Part shown: positions 25,466-34,383 of the stretch, piece by piece | How positions within the stretch are numbered: the first letter of the stretch is position 1 | Layout: each line of letters opens with the position of its first letter | Assembly: GCF_900104685.1 (NCBI RefSeq) | Contig: NZ_LT629755.1 | Span: 2,542,001-2,606,000, forward strand | DNA from: Agromyces flavus | GTDB lineage: Bacteria; Actinomycetota; Actinomycetes; Actinomycetales; Microbacteriaceae | DNA length: 64,000 nucleotides | Reading direction: 5' to 3' | The notes under the pieces: model-generated | The model's database searches: none | Seen by the model: the letters and a program-made list of their open reading frames with translations, nothing else | Told to the model about the DNA's origin: nothing | Translations under genes and position numbers: made by a program

Positions 25466-25741
25466 TCAGACCCCCGGCGTACCGAAGACGTACACGACCA
25501 GGAGGCTGAACAGCTGGTCGAGGCCGTAGACGATCGCCATCATGATGACGACGAAGACCAGGACCACCGTGGTGAAACTGAACAGCTCCCGGCGGGTGGG
25601 CGTGACGACCTTCTTCAGCTCGCCGAAGACCTGCCGGATGAACAGGGCGATCCTGGCGAAGGGGTTGCGCCGTGCCGCGCGCTCGCGCTTGGCATTGGCG
25701 ACGACGTCCTCGCTGGGCTCGTCGAGTACTTTCCGGGCCAC
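25466..25741 (-). CDS. secE: Preprotein translocase subunit SecE
   Basis: 91 aa. One membrane span (about 57-80, FTTVVLVFVVIMMAIVYGLD) behind the amphipathic helix NPFARIALFIRQVFGELKKV, then VTPTRREL: the usual single-span SecE. GTG 25741 is chosen because AAAGG lies 8 nt upstream and gives VARKVLDEPSED, the usual start in relatives; GTG 25750 is possible. Stabilises SecY in the membrane. Lies between tRNA-Trp and nusG. Confidence 0.93.
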   Translation of the reverse strand: MARKVLDEPSEDVVANAKRERAARRNPFARIALFIRQVFGELKKVVTPTRRELFSFTTVVLVFVVIMMAIVYGLDQLFSLLVVYVFGTPGV

Positions 25742-25782
25742 CTCGTACACCTTTCATGGGCCGGCCATCGCCGGCCGACTCG

Positions 25783-25855
25783 CAGGGCGGACAGGACTCG
25801 AACCTGCAACCTGCGGTTTTGGAGACCGCTGCTCTACCAATTGAGCCACCGCCCT
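25783..25855 (-). tRNA. tRNA-Trp (anticodon CCA)
   Basis: 73-nt cloverleaf: acceptor AGGGCGG/CCGCCCT with discriminator G, D-arm GCTC/GAGC, anticodon loop CTCCAAA with CCA, T-arm with TTCGAGT. CCA end not encoded. It lies 41 bases upstream of secE, the usual actinobacterial arrangement; a 7-bp hairpin at 25759-25776 separates them and may help processing. Confidence 0.98.
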
Positions 25856-25919
25856 ATGCGACCCGGCGGCGCCGGATCACAGGGTCGAAGCCACCTGCCG
25901 GACGCCCGTTCCGCGAGGT

Positions 25920-28900
25920 TCACCCCGCCGGAAGGCGCGATCGATCTTGGTCGACTTCAACAACCTCACCAAGTGTATGCGACGCCGTGGGGTGCGCCAA
26001 ACCGGGCCGGCTCCCCCGCGCACGCCCGCGGAAGAGGAGCATCGCGAGGCCGCCGAGGGCGCCGATCGCGCCCGCCGCCGCGATCCACCACGGCGCATCC
26101 GCGGGAATGTCGAGGTACACCGTGATGCCGAGGATGCGCGACAGGCCCCAGGGCAGGAGCGCCATCTGGTCGTTCCACGCGGTCAGCGCGCGCTCGAGGC
26201 CGATGGCGCCGACGAGGGTCGCGATCGACGCGAGCGCGCTGCCGGCGGCGAGGGCGACCGCCCCGATGGCACGTCGCGTGCCGACCTGGGCGGCGAGCGC
26301 CCATGCACCGGCCACGAGCACCCACGCGAACAGGGCGAAGGCCACGGTCACGTAGGCCGACCGCGCCGCGGGATCGGTCCAGAAGCCGAACCAGTACCCG
26401 CCCGGACCGCTCGGCACGAGCACCGCCGAGAGGAGTGCGACGCGCAGCAGCGCCGCCCCGCCGACCGCAGCGGCGAGCGGCGTCCACGGCACTCGCGCGA
26501 CCGCCGCCACGACCGCGAGCACCACGGCGAACACGACCCACGCCCCGAGCGTGGCCACCAGGTGCGCCGGTGCCGCGAACCAGGTCAGGATTGCACGGCT
26601 CAGCACGAGCGCGAGCGCAGGCACCGCGACGAGCAGCACCCGGTCGCTCGCCCGGAGCGACACGGCGACCTCCGCCGCCCGCCACGGACGCGTCCCGCCG
26701 ATCCACAGCGCCCGCGCCGCGCGAGCCCCCGGCCAGCGGGCGATCCGCGGGGCGCGCGCCGTGGCGCCGAAGGCCAGCCATGCGACCACGACGGCGAGCA
26801 GCGCCCCGGAGGCCCACGCCATCCCGGGGTCCCGCTCGGCGCGGTCGAGCCCGAGCCGGGCGGCCGTCAGGTTGTAGGCGGGCAGGTAGGGGTCGTTCGC
26901 GTACGCCGCCTCGTGAGACTCGGCGCGCTCGAGGAACGCCGCGCGCGCGGCATCCCACGCGGCGAACGCCTCGGGCGAGCGAGTGTCGTGCCACTGCGCC
27001 TTCCGCAGCACCATCTCGCGGTACTCGGCGAGCATGCCGAGCGTCGATGCCTCGTAGTCGAGCGTGTCGAGCAAGGCCCGGTGCAGTGCGGGATCCCGCC
27101 AGGTCGCGGCATCCGTCGCGGCGATGCCCTCGCGCATGCGGCCGACCGCGTCGAGTGCGCGGTCGCCGCCCGCGATCGCCTCGTCGAGGTCGTCGCGCGA
27201 GATCTCGTAGATCACGTCGAGCGAGGCGCTGTCGCCCGTGAGGATGTCCCACTCGAAGATCCACATCATGGGCGGCGGCTCGAGGCCGATCGCGAACACG
27301 CGCCGGTCGGCGAACGGACCGATGTAGAGCCCGTCCGTGATCGCCTCGCGCGACGACGCCATGGCCGCCGAGATCGCGCGAACGGTGTCCGGGTCGTCCG
27401 AGAACCAGCGCCTGGCCCAGTCGGCGGTGATCGCCGCCGGGTCCAGTGAGGGATCGCGCGCGAGCCGGACCGCGAGCTCGGTGTTGAGCTCGGCGAGCTG
27501 CCAGAGGCCCGCCTTGAGCTCGAGCGAGAGCGGTCCGGCCCGCCACGGCCCGCCGTCCTGGGTCCAGGTCCAGATGCCTTCGATGTGTGGGTTGGCCGCG
27601 AGCAGGCGGTCGAACGCGTGCGCGTAGAGCGGGCCGAGGTCGTTCGGGAACGCGCCGAAGTTCTCGAACTCGCGACGGCTCTGGAACTCGATGATGCGGC
27701 GGTGGTCGCCGATCTCGAGCGTGTCGTTGATCGGCAGGTGGCTGTAGAAATCGCCGAGCGAGTACTTGGTCGACACGATGAGGCGGTCGGAGTCGATGCC
27801 GTCGAGCACCGCCCGGTAGGAGTCGGGGTTCGTGTGCATGTCGCCGACGGCGCCGACGCCCACGCTCCAGGTGCGGAAGATGAGCTCGCGATCGGCCCGT
27901 TCGGCCTGGGCGAGCAGCGTCGTGAGCATCGCACGCACGGCGTCGACGGTTGTGACGGCCAGTTCGCTGCGGTAGTCCCATTCGGGCAGGTCGTACACCT
28001 GCCCGGCTTCGCCGATCCGGATGAGCACGCCATCGAGGTAGGGCATCTCGCGGTAGAGCTCGTCGAGTCCGGCCGCGTAGACGCCCCAGAACTCCGGGTC
28101 GTCTGTGGCGAGACCGCCGAACCGCTCCTCGAGGTACTCCTCGAGCGGCGTGGTGACCACGAGCATGTCGGTGCGGAGGAAGACCTGCAGACCGGCGTCG
28201 TGCGCCGACTCCCACATCGGGCCGAACGCCTCGCGCATCGCGAGCGCCCGGGCGACGTGCTCGTCGTCGGACCCGTACACCTCGCTGCCGTCGCCGACGT
28301 CGGAGAACGTGAGGTACTCGAGCAGCCCCGGCACGGTGACCGCGGTGTAGCCCTCGGCGAGCAGGTGCGCGACGTACGCGTCGAACTCGTCGCGTGCGAC
28401 CGCGAGCGCGCCCTCGTCGATGTAGGGCGCGTCCGGCAGGATGACGTCCTCGAACGCTTTCGAGTTGTGCGAGTAGTCGTCGCCCGCCGCCCAGGCCGCC
28501 TCGTCGACGGCGACCCCGACCGCGCCGAGGTCGGCCATGCGGAAGGGCAGTCGCGACTCGACGGTGTCGCCGAGTCGCTCGGCGACCGGGCGGCCGTCGC
28601 GCACCGCGGCCGCGAGGTCGTAGACGCCGCGCACGGCGCCCGCCTCGCTCGCGGCGAGGATCTCCAGCGCGTCGGGCGTTCCCCTTAGCACGTACGACTC
28701 GTCGGTCGGATCGGCCGGGTCGGAGGGCGTCGGCTCAGGAGCCAACCGGACTCGGAGCGTCGCACTGCCCGCGGTCCCGGACGCGGCGGCGACTGCCGCT
28801 TCCAGTTCGTCGACCGCTGCGTGCACGCGCGGGAGTTCGGGCGCATCGATTTCGGTGAACCGAGGCGGCAGGGCGGTCGGCGCCACCTCCGCGACGGACG

Positions 28901-29039
28901 CGGTCTCGGCCGGGACGTCGGCGGATTCGGACCGGATGCCGAGCGCATCGGTGAGCAGTACGGCGAGGCCCGCGCCGAGCGCGAGCAGGACCAGGATCGC
29001 GACCCCGACGCGCAGGGGCCGTCGCCGGGGGTGCGTCAT
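25920..29039 (-). CDS. Membrane-anchored GH67-like (alpha-glucuronidase-type) glycosidase with C-terminal multi-span domain
   Basis: 1039 aa. One N-terminal span (about 11-31) after an Arg-rich start, then a small domain ending EILAASEAGAVRGVYDLAAA (the usual N-terminal domain of GH67/GH20-type glycosidases), then a long alpha/beta-barrel-like region (about 170-640; GVLIRIGEAGQVYDLPEWDY, LIFRTWSVGVGAVGDMHTNP, EGIWTWTQDGGPWRAGPLSL). After a helical region the last ~300 residues hold about seven membrane spans. Family membership is by resemblance; catalytic residues are not proven. Such a two-part layout is unusual. A LacI-type operator lies just upstream at 29061-29080. ATG 29039 is weakly supported by RBS. 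Likely acts on a polysaccharide or glycoconjugate outside the membrane. Confidence 0.6.
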   Translation of the reverse strand: MTHPRRRPLRVGVAILVLLALGAGLAVLLTDALGIRSESADVPAETASVAEVAPTALPPRFTEIDAPELPRVHAAVDELEAAVAAASGTAGSATLRVRLAPEPTPSDPADPTDESYVLRGTPDALEILAASEAGAVRGVYDLAAAVRDGRPVAERLGDTVESRLPFRMADLGAVGVAVDEAAWAAGDDYSHNSKAFEDVILPDAPYIDEGALAVARDEFDAYVAHLLAEGYTAVTVPGLLEYLTFSDVGDGSEVYGSDDEHVARALAMREAFGPMWESAHDAGLQVFLRTDMLVVTTPLEEYLEERFGGLATDDPEFWGVYAAGLDELYREMPYLDGVLIRIGEAGQVYDLPEWDYRSELAVTTVDAVRAMLTTLLAQAERADRELIFRTWSVGVGAVGDMHTNPDSYRAVLDGIDSDRLIVSTKYSLGDFYSHLPINDTLEIGDHRRIIEFQSRREFENFGAFPNDLGPLYAHAFDRLLAANPHIEGIWTWTQDGGPWRAGPLSLELKAGLWQLAELNTELAVRLARDPSLDPAAITADWARRWFSDDPDTVRAISAAMASSREAITDGLYIGPFADRRVFAIGLEPPPMMWIFEWDILTGDSASLDVIYEISRDDLDEAIAGGDRALDAVGRMREGIAATDAATWRDPALHRALLDTLDYEASTLGMLAEYREMVLRKAQWHDTRSPEAFAAWDAARAAFLERAESHEAAYANDPYLPAYNLTAARLGLDRAERDPGMAWASGALLAVVVAWLAFGATARAPRIARWPGARAARALWIGGTRPWRAAEVAVSLRASDRVLLVAVPALALVLSRAILTWFAAPAHLVATLGAWVVFAVVLAVVAAVARVPWTPLAAAVGGAALLRVALLSAVLVPSGPGGYWFGFWTDPAARSAYVTVAFALFAWVLVAGAWALAAQVGTRRAIGAVALAAGSALASIATLVGAIGLERALTAWNDQMALLPWGLSRILGITVYLDIPADAPWWIAAAGAIGALGGLAMLLFRGRARGSRPGLAHPTASHTLGEVVEVDQDRSRLPAG

Positions 29040-29060
29040 CACGCGGCGCAGCGTAACACG

Positions 29061-29080
29061 AGTGGGACGATCGTCCCACT
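29061..29080 (-). promoter_or_regulatory. LacI-type palindromic operator
   Basis: Perfect 20-bp palindrome with core TGGGACGATCGTCCCA, the shape of LacI/GalR-family sites (outer TGGGA/TCCCA, central CG). It starts 22 bases upstream of the glycosidase ATG, so a bound repressor would block its expression. No LacI gene is in the window. Confidence 0.65.
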
Positions 29081-29212
29081 TCGGGCGGCACCGCGCGTCG
29101 GATGCACGGGACGTATGGCCCACCCCGCGCTCTCCGCCAGGCGTACCGTGTGCGCCATCGGCAGGGTCGTCGCGCCCCGCAGCGGCCGCCGCAGAGAGAG
29201 GAGCACCGCCAC

Positions 29213-29626
29213 ATGACGACTGAGACTCCCCGCGTGACCGGATGGGTCGGCTGGGGCTGGTTCGCCGGCACCATCCTGATCATCGCCGGCGCCATCGACG
29301 CGATCTACGGCCTCATCGCGATCCTGCAGCCGGGGAGCGCGTACTTCGTGGCGACGGAGGAGGGCCTGTTCCTCTTCGACGTCTCGGGCTGGGGATGGTG
29401 GCACCTGATCTTCGGCATCGTGCTGATCCTGGTCGCGCTCGCGTTGTTCACGGGTGCGACGTGGGCACGCGTGGTGGCGGTCATCCTCGCGGGCATCAAT
29501 GCCGTCAGCCATCTCTTCCTCCTGACGGAGCAGCCCTGGTGGTCGCTCATCGTCATCACGCTCGACATCCTCGTCATCTATGCATTGACGGTGCACGGCA
29601 AGGAGCTCGCAGTCAGGGACGCCTGA
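29213..29626 (+). CDS. DUF7144-type four-span membrane protein
   Basis: 137 aa. Four membrane spans (about 15-37, 60-82, 86-104, 110-130) with the family pattern WVGWGWFAGTILIIAGAIDA, then GWGWWHLIFGIVLILVALAL and TGATWARVVAVILAGINAVS. Common in actinobacteria; function unknown. GAGGAG 9 nt before the ATG. Monocistronic, ending at a hairpin. Confidence 0.85.
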   Translation: MTTETPRVTGWVGWGWFAGTILIIAGAIDAIYGLIAILQPGSAYFVATEEGLFLFDVSGWGWWHLIFGIVLILVALALFTGATWARVVAVILAGINAVSHLFLLTEQPWWSLIVITLDILVIYALTVHGKELAVRDA

Positions 29627-29657
29627 CGACGAGGGCGCGCCCGTGGGGGCGGGCGCC

Positions 29658-29689
29658 GGCGCCGCGGCCTGGGGAACCGCCGCGGCGCC
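29658..29689 (+). terminator. Hairpin terminator after DUF7144 gene
   Basis: 10-bp perfect GC stem (29658-29667 with 29680-29689) and a 12-nt loop, 31 bases after the stop codon. No T-run. Confidence 0.55.
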
Positions 29690-29830
29690 CTTCCGTGCTT
29701 TCGAGCGCGCGCCGGGTGCCCGGCCACCGTCGGCTCCCTCGATCGCACCTCGGACGATCCGTACGATTCCGAGCGATGTCGCGAATCGCGCGACTGACAC
29801 GCTGGGATGCCGCGTCCTAGGCTGGAGGCC

Positions 29831-31048
29831 GTGACCGATCAGCGCCGTCTCTCCGCCCGCATCTCCGCCATCGCCGAGTCCGCGACCCTGAAGGTCGATG
29901 CCAAGGCGAAGTCCCTCCAGGCCGGGGGCCGGCCGGTCATCTCGTACGCCGCGGGCGAGCCCGACTTCCCCACGCCGCAGCACATCGTCGAGGCAGCGCT
30001 CGAGGCGGTCCGCGACCCGAAGAACCACCGCTACACCCCGGCCGCCGGCCTGCCCGAGCTGCGCGAGGCGATCGCCGCGAAGACGCTGCGCGACTCCGGC
30101 CTCGAGGTCGGCGCCGGCCAGGTCGTCGTCACGAACGGCGGCAAGCAGGCCGTCTACCAGGCGTTCCAGGTGCTGCTCGACGACGGCGACGAGGTGCTCG
30201 TGCCCACGCCGTACTGGACCACCTACCCCGAGGCGATCAAGCTCGCGGGCGGTCGCCAGGTCGACGTGTTCGCGGGCAGCGACCAGGGCTACCTCGTCAC
30301 CGTCGAGCAGCTCGAGGCCGCACGCACCGAGCGCACCCGGGCCCTGCTGTTCGTCTCGCCGTCCAACCCGACGGGCGCGGTCTATCCGCCCGAGCAGGTG
30401 AAGGCGATCGGAGAATGGGCGCTCGAGCACGGCATCTGGGTGATCTCCGACGAGATCTACCAGAACCTCACCTACGCCGACGACGAGTCGGCCGCCCCGC
30501 CGCGCGCACTGTCGATCGTCGAGGCGGTGCCCGGGCTGGCCGAGCAGGCGATCCTCGTCAACGGCGTCGCGAAGACCTACGCGATGACCGGATGGCGCCT
30601 CGGCTGGATGGTGGGCCCGGCCGACGTGATCAAGGGCGCCGCGAATCTGCAGTCGCACCTCTCGTCGAACGTGTCGAACATCTCGCAGCGCGCCGGCATC
30701 GCCGCGCTCACGGGACCGCAGGACGCCGTCGAGGAGATGCGCCGGGCGTTCGACCGCCGCCGTCGCACGATCGTCGCCGAGCTGTCGAAGATCGACGGCA
30801 TGTCGGTTCCGGTTCCGCAGGGCGCCTTCTACGTGTACCCGGATGTCTCGGGGCTGCTCGGTCGCGAGTGGGGCGGCGTCACTCCGACCACCTCGCTCCA
30901 GCTCGCCGACCTCATGCTCGAGCAGGCCGAGGTCGCGGCGGTGCCCGGCGAGGCGTTCGGCCCGAGCGGGTTCCTGCGCTTCAGCTACGCGCTCGGCGAC
31001 GCGCCCCTGCTCGAGGGTGTCCAGCGCCTGCAGCGCCTGTTCGCCTGA
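29831..31048 (+). CDS. Pyridoxal-phosphate aminotransferase class I (aspartate type)
   Basis: 405 aa from GTG 29831. Class I/II fold: [64 protein letters not shown], and PLP lysine in [19 protein letters not shown]. Fits prokaryotic aspartate aminotransferases of the AspB group, which link aspartate, oxaloacetate and glutamate. The start has TAGGCT 7 nt upstream (-10) and GGAGG overlapping that spacer. Such an enzyme often sits near secE-nusG in actinobacteria. Next gene dgt follows after 14 bases, so they are likely co-transcribed. Confidence 0.9.
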   Translation: MTDQRRLSARISAIAESATLKVDAKAKSLQAGGRPVISYAAGEPDFPTPQHIVEAALEAVRDPKNHRYTPAAGLPELREAIAAKTLRDSGLEVGAGQVVVTNGGKQAVYQAFQVLLDDGDEVLVPTPYWTTYPEAIKLAGGRQVDVFAGSDQGYLVTVEQLEAARTERTRALLFVSPSNPTGAVYPPEQVKAIGEWALEHGIWVISDEIYQNLTYADDESAAPPRALSIVEAVPGLAEQAILVNGVAKTYAMTGWRLGWMVGPADVIKGAANLQSHLSSNVSNISQRAGIAALTGPQDAVEEMRRAFDRRRRTIVAELSKIDGMSVPVPQGAFYVYPDVSGLLGREWGGVTPTTSLQLADLMLEQAEVAAVPGEAFGPSGFLRFSYALGDAPLLEGVQRLQRLFA

Positions 31049-31062
31049 TCGGGAGCCCGCGC

Positions 31063-32574
31063 ATGGATCGCGCGTCCCGCGTGGTGCACGAGCCGCGCAG
31101 CAGCGCCGACGTCATCGGCGAGCACTCGCAGTTCCGCCTCGACCTCGAGCGCATCCGCTTCTCGCCGTACTTCTCGCGGTTGTCGGCCGTGACGCAGGTG
31201 ATCGCGCAACCCGGCGCGGGGCCGCTCATCCACAATCGACTGACGCACTCGATCAAGGTCACGGCGGTCGCACGCGCGATCGCCGTGTCGCTCACCGATG
31301 CCGCGTCGCCGCACCGGGAGTTCGCCCTCCGGAACGGGTGCGATGCGGTGGTCGTGCAGGCGGCGGCGAGCGCGCACGACCTCGGCCACCCGCCGTTCGG
31401 GCATCTCGGCGAGCGCGTGCTCGACCGGCTCGCGCGCGACACCCTCGGCCTGAGCGACGGCTTCGAGGGCAATGCGCAGAGCTACCGGATCATCACCGCG
31501 CTCGACGTCAGCGAGGCCGCGCCGCGCGGGCTCAACCTCACGGCGGCGGTCCGCACGGCGGTGGCGAAGTACCCGTGGACGAGGTACCTCGACATCGACG
31601 CGCTCGGCGACGGGCCCCTTCCCCGCGGACTGCGCCGCACGGCCGAGGGCATCGAGGTGCCCAAGTACTCGGCCTACGGCATCGACGCGGCCGACCTCGA
31701 GGAGGCGCGCCGCGGTCACCCGCCGCTGCGGCAGTCGCTCGAGTGCTCGGTCATGGATATCGCGGACGACATCGCCTACTCGATCCACGACGTCGACGAC
31801 TTCCACCGCGCGGGCCTGCTCAGCCAGGGCGCGGTCGCCCGCGAGTTCCGCGGATGGATCGAGTCGAGCCTGCAGCTCGGCGAGCTCGCGCCCGATGAGC
31901 TCATCGGGCGGTCGGCGCCACCCGGCAGTGCGCTCGAGACGCTCCGCCGCAAGCTCACGTCGAGCGACCCGTGGATGGCCGACGACGAGACGTTCCGTGC
32001 GGCCGTCGGCGTGGTCGCCGACGACCTGGTCGACGGCCTGCTCGCGAGCCCGTTCGACGGCTCGATCGCGTCCGAGCGCGCACTGTCGTCGTTCACGAAC
32101 CGGTGGATCACGCACCTGCAGTCCTCGGTCGTCCCGACACCCGACGGGGTCGTCCGTGCCGGACTCGTGACGCTCGACGGGCTCGCCTGGCACGAGGTCG
32201 AGATCCTCAAGTTCGTGCACCGGCACTTCATCCTCGATCGCTCCGACATCGTGATGTACCAGCGCGGCCTGAGCCGCGTGCTGACGCGCGCCGTCAAGGG
32301 ACTGACCGCCTGGATCCGCGACGAGGACGACCGCGACCGCGTGCCGCAGCGCCTCAAGGAGCTCGTCGAGATCGCGAGTGCCGGGTACGAGCAGCTGCGC
32401 GTAGAAGCTCCCGACGGCGTGCCGGTGCCGGGTCGGCACGAGGTGCGCGCGCTGGGCGTGGGTCGCGGCGTGATCGACTACGTCGCGTCGCTCTCCGACG
32501 ACCAGGCGCTCGCCGTATCGGAGGCGATCGACGGCCGCCCCGACCGCCTCTGGGACATCGGGCAGAATCTCTAG
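31063..32574 (+). CDS. dgt: dGTPase-like deoxynucleoside triphosphate triphosphohydrolase
   Basis: 503 aa. HD-domain hydrolase: LIHNRLTHSIKVTAVARAIA (His62), then AHDLGHPPFGHLGE with the His105-Asp106 metal pair, NAQSYRIITALD, and SVMDIADDIAYSIHDVDDFH with the distal Asp. Splits dNTPs to nucleoside plus triphosphate, helping set dNTP pools. GGGAG 8 nt before the ATG. The TAG stop interlocks by CTAG with the convergent lysG. Confidence 0.92.
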   Translation: MDRASRVVHEPRSSADVIGEHSQFRLDLERIRFSPYFSRLSAVTQVIAQPGAGPLIHNRLTHSIKVTAVARAIAVSLTDAASPHREFALRNGCDAVVVQAAASAHDLGHPPFGHLGERVLDRLARDTLGLSDGFEGNAQSYRIITALDVSEAAPRGLNLTAAVRTAVAKYPWTRYLDIDALGDGPLPRGLRRTAEGIEVPKYSAYGIDAADLEEARRGHPPLRQSLECSVMDIADDIAYSIHDVDDFHRAGLLSQGAVAREFRGWIESSLQLGELAPDELIGRSAPPGSALETLRRKLTSSDPWMADDETFRAAVGVVADDLVDGLLASPFDGSIASERALSSFTNRWITHLQSSVVPTPDGVVRAGLVTLDGLAWHEVEILKFVHRHFILDRSDIVMYQRGLSRVLTRAVKGLTAWIRDEDDRDRVPQRLKELVEIASAGYEQLRVEAPDGVPVPGRHEVRALGVGRGVIDYVASLSDDQALAVSEAIDGRPDRLWDIGQNL

Positions 32575-33470
32575 GCCGCCGGCGCGAGCGCCGAGCGCGC
32601 GTCGCGCGTGATGCCGTCGGCGATCGCGTCGAGCAGTGGCGAGCCGAGGTTCCACTGCTGCCAGTAGAGCGGCACGTCGACCGGTGGCCCGCCGAGCGGC
32701 ACCAGCTCGCCGCGCGCGAGCTCCGCGTCGGACTGGAACCCGGGAAGGAGTCCCCAGCCGAGCCCGAGCTTGACGGCGGTCGCGAAGTCGTTCGACGCCG
32801 GGACGTAGTGACGCGGCGGCTCCGCGCCATCCACGCCGAGACGCCGGAGGTATTCGGCCTGCAGGTCGTCGCGCCGGTCGAAGTCGACGCGCGGCGCGAC
32901 CGCGAGCGCGTCCACGTCTACGCCGCCGGCACACCAGCGGGCGACCCAGCCCGGCGTCGCGACCGCCGTGTAGCGCATCACCCCGAGCGGGCGCACGAGG
33001 CAACCGGCGACCGGCGTCGCCTGCGAGGTGACGGCGCCCATGACCGAGCCCGACTCGAGCAGCTCGGCGGTGAAGTCCTGGTCGTGGCGGTGCAGGTCGA
33101 ACACCACCGGGTGCCGCTCGGTGATCCGGGCGAGCGCGGGTAGGAACCACGTGCCGAGCGAATCCGCGTTGACGGCGAGCGGCACGGTCGTGGGGCGAGC
33201 GGATGTCGCGTCGCCGCCGCCGAACGCGGCGAGCGCGTCGTGCTCGAGCAGCGCGAGCTGGCGCGCCAGCCGGACTACCGCCGCGCCCGCCTCCGTGACC
33301 CGGACGGGCTTCGACCGCACCACGAGGACGCGGCCCAGTCGCTGCTCGAGCTGCTTGACGCGCTGCGACACCGCCGAGGGAGTCACGCTGAGGTCGGCGG
33401 CCGCCGCCTCGAACGTGCCGGCGTCGACGACCGCCGCAAGGGTGCGGGCGAGGTCGAGCGGGATCTTCAT
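32571..33470 (-). CDS. lysG: LysR-family regulator LysG/ArgP
   Basis: 299 aa. N-terminal LysR helix-turn-helix (LARTLAAVVDAGTFEAAAAD, LSVTPSAVSQRVKQLEQRLG), and an effector domain with ADSLGTWFLPALARI and FDLHRHDQDFTAELLESGSV, as in LysG/ArgP proteins. Activates lysE when basic amino acids are high. Divergent from lysE with a 70-base shared promoter region (33471-33540) where its binding site must lie. CTAG overlap with dgt. Confidence 0.93.
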   Translation of the reverse strand: MKIPLDLARTLAAVVDAGTFEAAAADLSVTPSAVSQRVKQLEQRLGRVLVVRSKPVRVTEAGAAVVRLARQLALLEHDALAAFGGGDATSARPTTVPLAVNADSLGTWFLPALARITERHPVVFDLHRHDQDFTAELLESGSVMGAVTSQATPVAGCLVRPLGVMRYTAVATPGWVARWCAGGVDVDALAVAPRVDFDRRDDLQAEYLRRLGVDGAEPPRHYVPASNDFATAVKLGLGWGLLPGFQSDAELARGELVPLGGPPVDVPLYWQQWNLGSPLLDAIADGITRDARSALAPAA

Positions 33471-33540
33471 GAAGTGATGCTAATGCCGATGAAGAATCCT
33501 GAGCTGGAATTCATGATCCGCGCTGCCTAGCCTCGATCGC

Positions 33541-34281
33541 ATGGACCTCACCGTGCTCGTCGCCGGCCTCGGCCTCGGCTTCTCGCTGATCGTCGCGATC
33601 GGCGCGCAGAACGTGTTCGTGCTGCGCCAGGGCATCCGGCGCGAGCATGTGCTCGTCGTCGCGGCGATCTGCGCGGTCTCCGACGCGGTGCTCATCGCCG
33701 CGGGTGTCGGCGGAATGGGCGCGGCGCTGCAGGCAGCGCCGTGGCTGGTCGGCGTCGCGCGCTGGGCCGGCGCGGCGTTCCTCGTGGGATACGGACTGCT
33801 CGCGGCGCGGCGTGCGGTTCGAGGGGGCGAGTCGGGCCTGCGAGTCGACGCCGACGAGCCTGGCGGTCGAGGAGCGCCGAAGGCGCGCCTCGAGACCCCG
33901 GTGCCGGTCGCTGCGGGTCGAGGTGAATCCGTGGCGCGGCTCGAGACGTCGACCGATGGGGTTTCGAGACGCCGCTTCGCGGCTCCTCGACCCGCACTTC
34001 TTCCCGTGGTGCTCACCTGCCTCGCGCTCACGTGGCTCAACCCGCACGTGTACCTCGACACGGTGATCCTGCTCGGGTCGGTCGGCGCCACGCACGGCGA
34101 CCAGCGCTGGGTCTTCGCCGCGGGGGCGATGCTCGCGAGCGTCGCCTGGTTCTTCTCGCTGGCGTACGGCGCCCGGCTGCTCGGCGGCGTGCTGGCGAGC
34201 CCCCGCGCGTGGCGCGTCCTCGACGGCATCATCGCGGTCGTCATGGTGGCGATCGCCGTCTCGCTCGTACTGCCCGCCTGA
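33541..34281 (+). CDS. lysE: LysE-family basic amino acid exporter with internal repeat insertion
   Basis: 246 aa, about 40 longer than usual LysE. Six membrane spans; family signature FSLIVAIGAQNVFVLRQGIR and TCLALTWLNPHVYLDTVILL with GS after. Between span 3 and span 4 (about residues 98-155) is a hydrophilic stretch, GESGLRVDADEPGGRGAPKA and onwards, encoded by palindromic repeats (33865-33992) that resemble intergenic elements at 35609-35681. The reading frame is kept open. TAGCCT 7 nt before the ATG shows a leaderless promoter. Exports lysine/arginine; partner of lysG. Confidence 0.9.
   Translation: MDLTVLVAGLGLGFSLIVAIGAQNVFVLRQGIRREHVLVVAAICAVSDAVLIAAGVGGMGAALQAAPWLVGVARWAGAAFLVGYGLLAARRAVRGGESGLRVDADEPGGRGAPKARLETPVPVAAGRGESVARLETSTDGVSRRRFAAPRPALLPVVLTCLALTWLNPHVYLDTVILLGSVGATHGDQRWVFAAGAMLASVAWFFSLAYGARLLGGVLASPRAWRVLDGIIAVVMVAIAVSLVLPA
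33865..33992. repeat. Palindromic repeats inside lysE
   Basis: Element A at 33865-33897 runs from GGTCGAGGAGCGCC to CTCGAGACC. Element B at 33960-33992 is the same type in reverse orientation: GGTTTCGAGACGCC to GGCTCCTCGACC. A weaker third copy lies near 33915-33952 (GGGTCGAGG to CGAGACGTCGACC). Related copies appear at 35609-35640 and 35649-35681 outside genes. Confidence 0.65.
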
Positions 34282-34347
34282 CCCGAGGGTGCCGCCCGAA
34301 CTGGGGTTTCGGATGCCGCGCCCGCGCGTGCTAGCGTGTGCGTCATC

Positions 34348-34383
34348 GTGAGCACCATCACCTGTCGCTGCTGTCGCCGCTAG
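34348..34383 (+). CDS. Cysteine-codon leader peptide (11 aa)
   Basis: GTG start then Ser-Thr-Ile-Thr-Cys-Arg-Cys-Cys-Arg-Arg and TAG: three Cys codons in four positions within an 11-codon reading frame. A TAGCGT hexamer at 34332-34337 would place the transcript start within a few nt of the GTG. Immediately after the stop is a 7-bp hairpin. Polycysteine leaders are known in actinobacteria to couple cysteine supply to expression of downstream sulfur genes. Here the downstream gene is a 2-oxoglutarate oxygenase, 212 bases later. Confidence 0.7.
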   Translation: MSTITCRCCRR

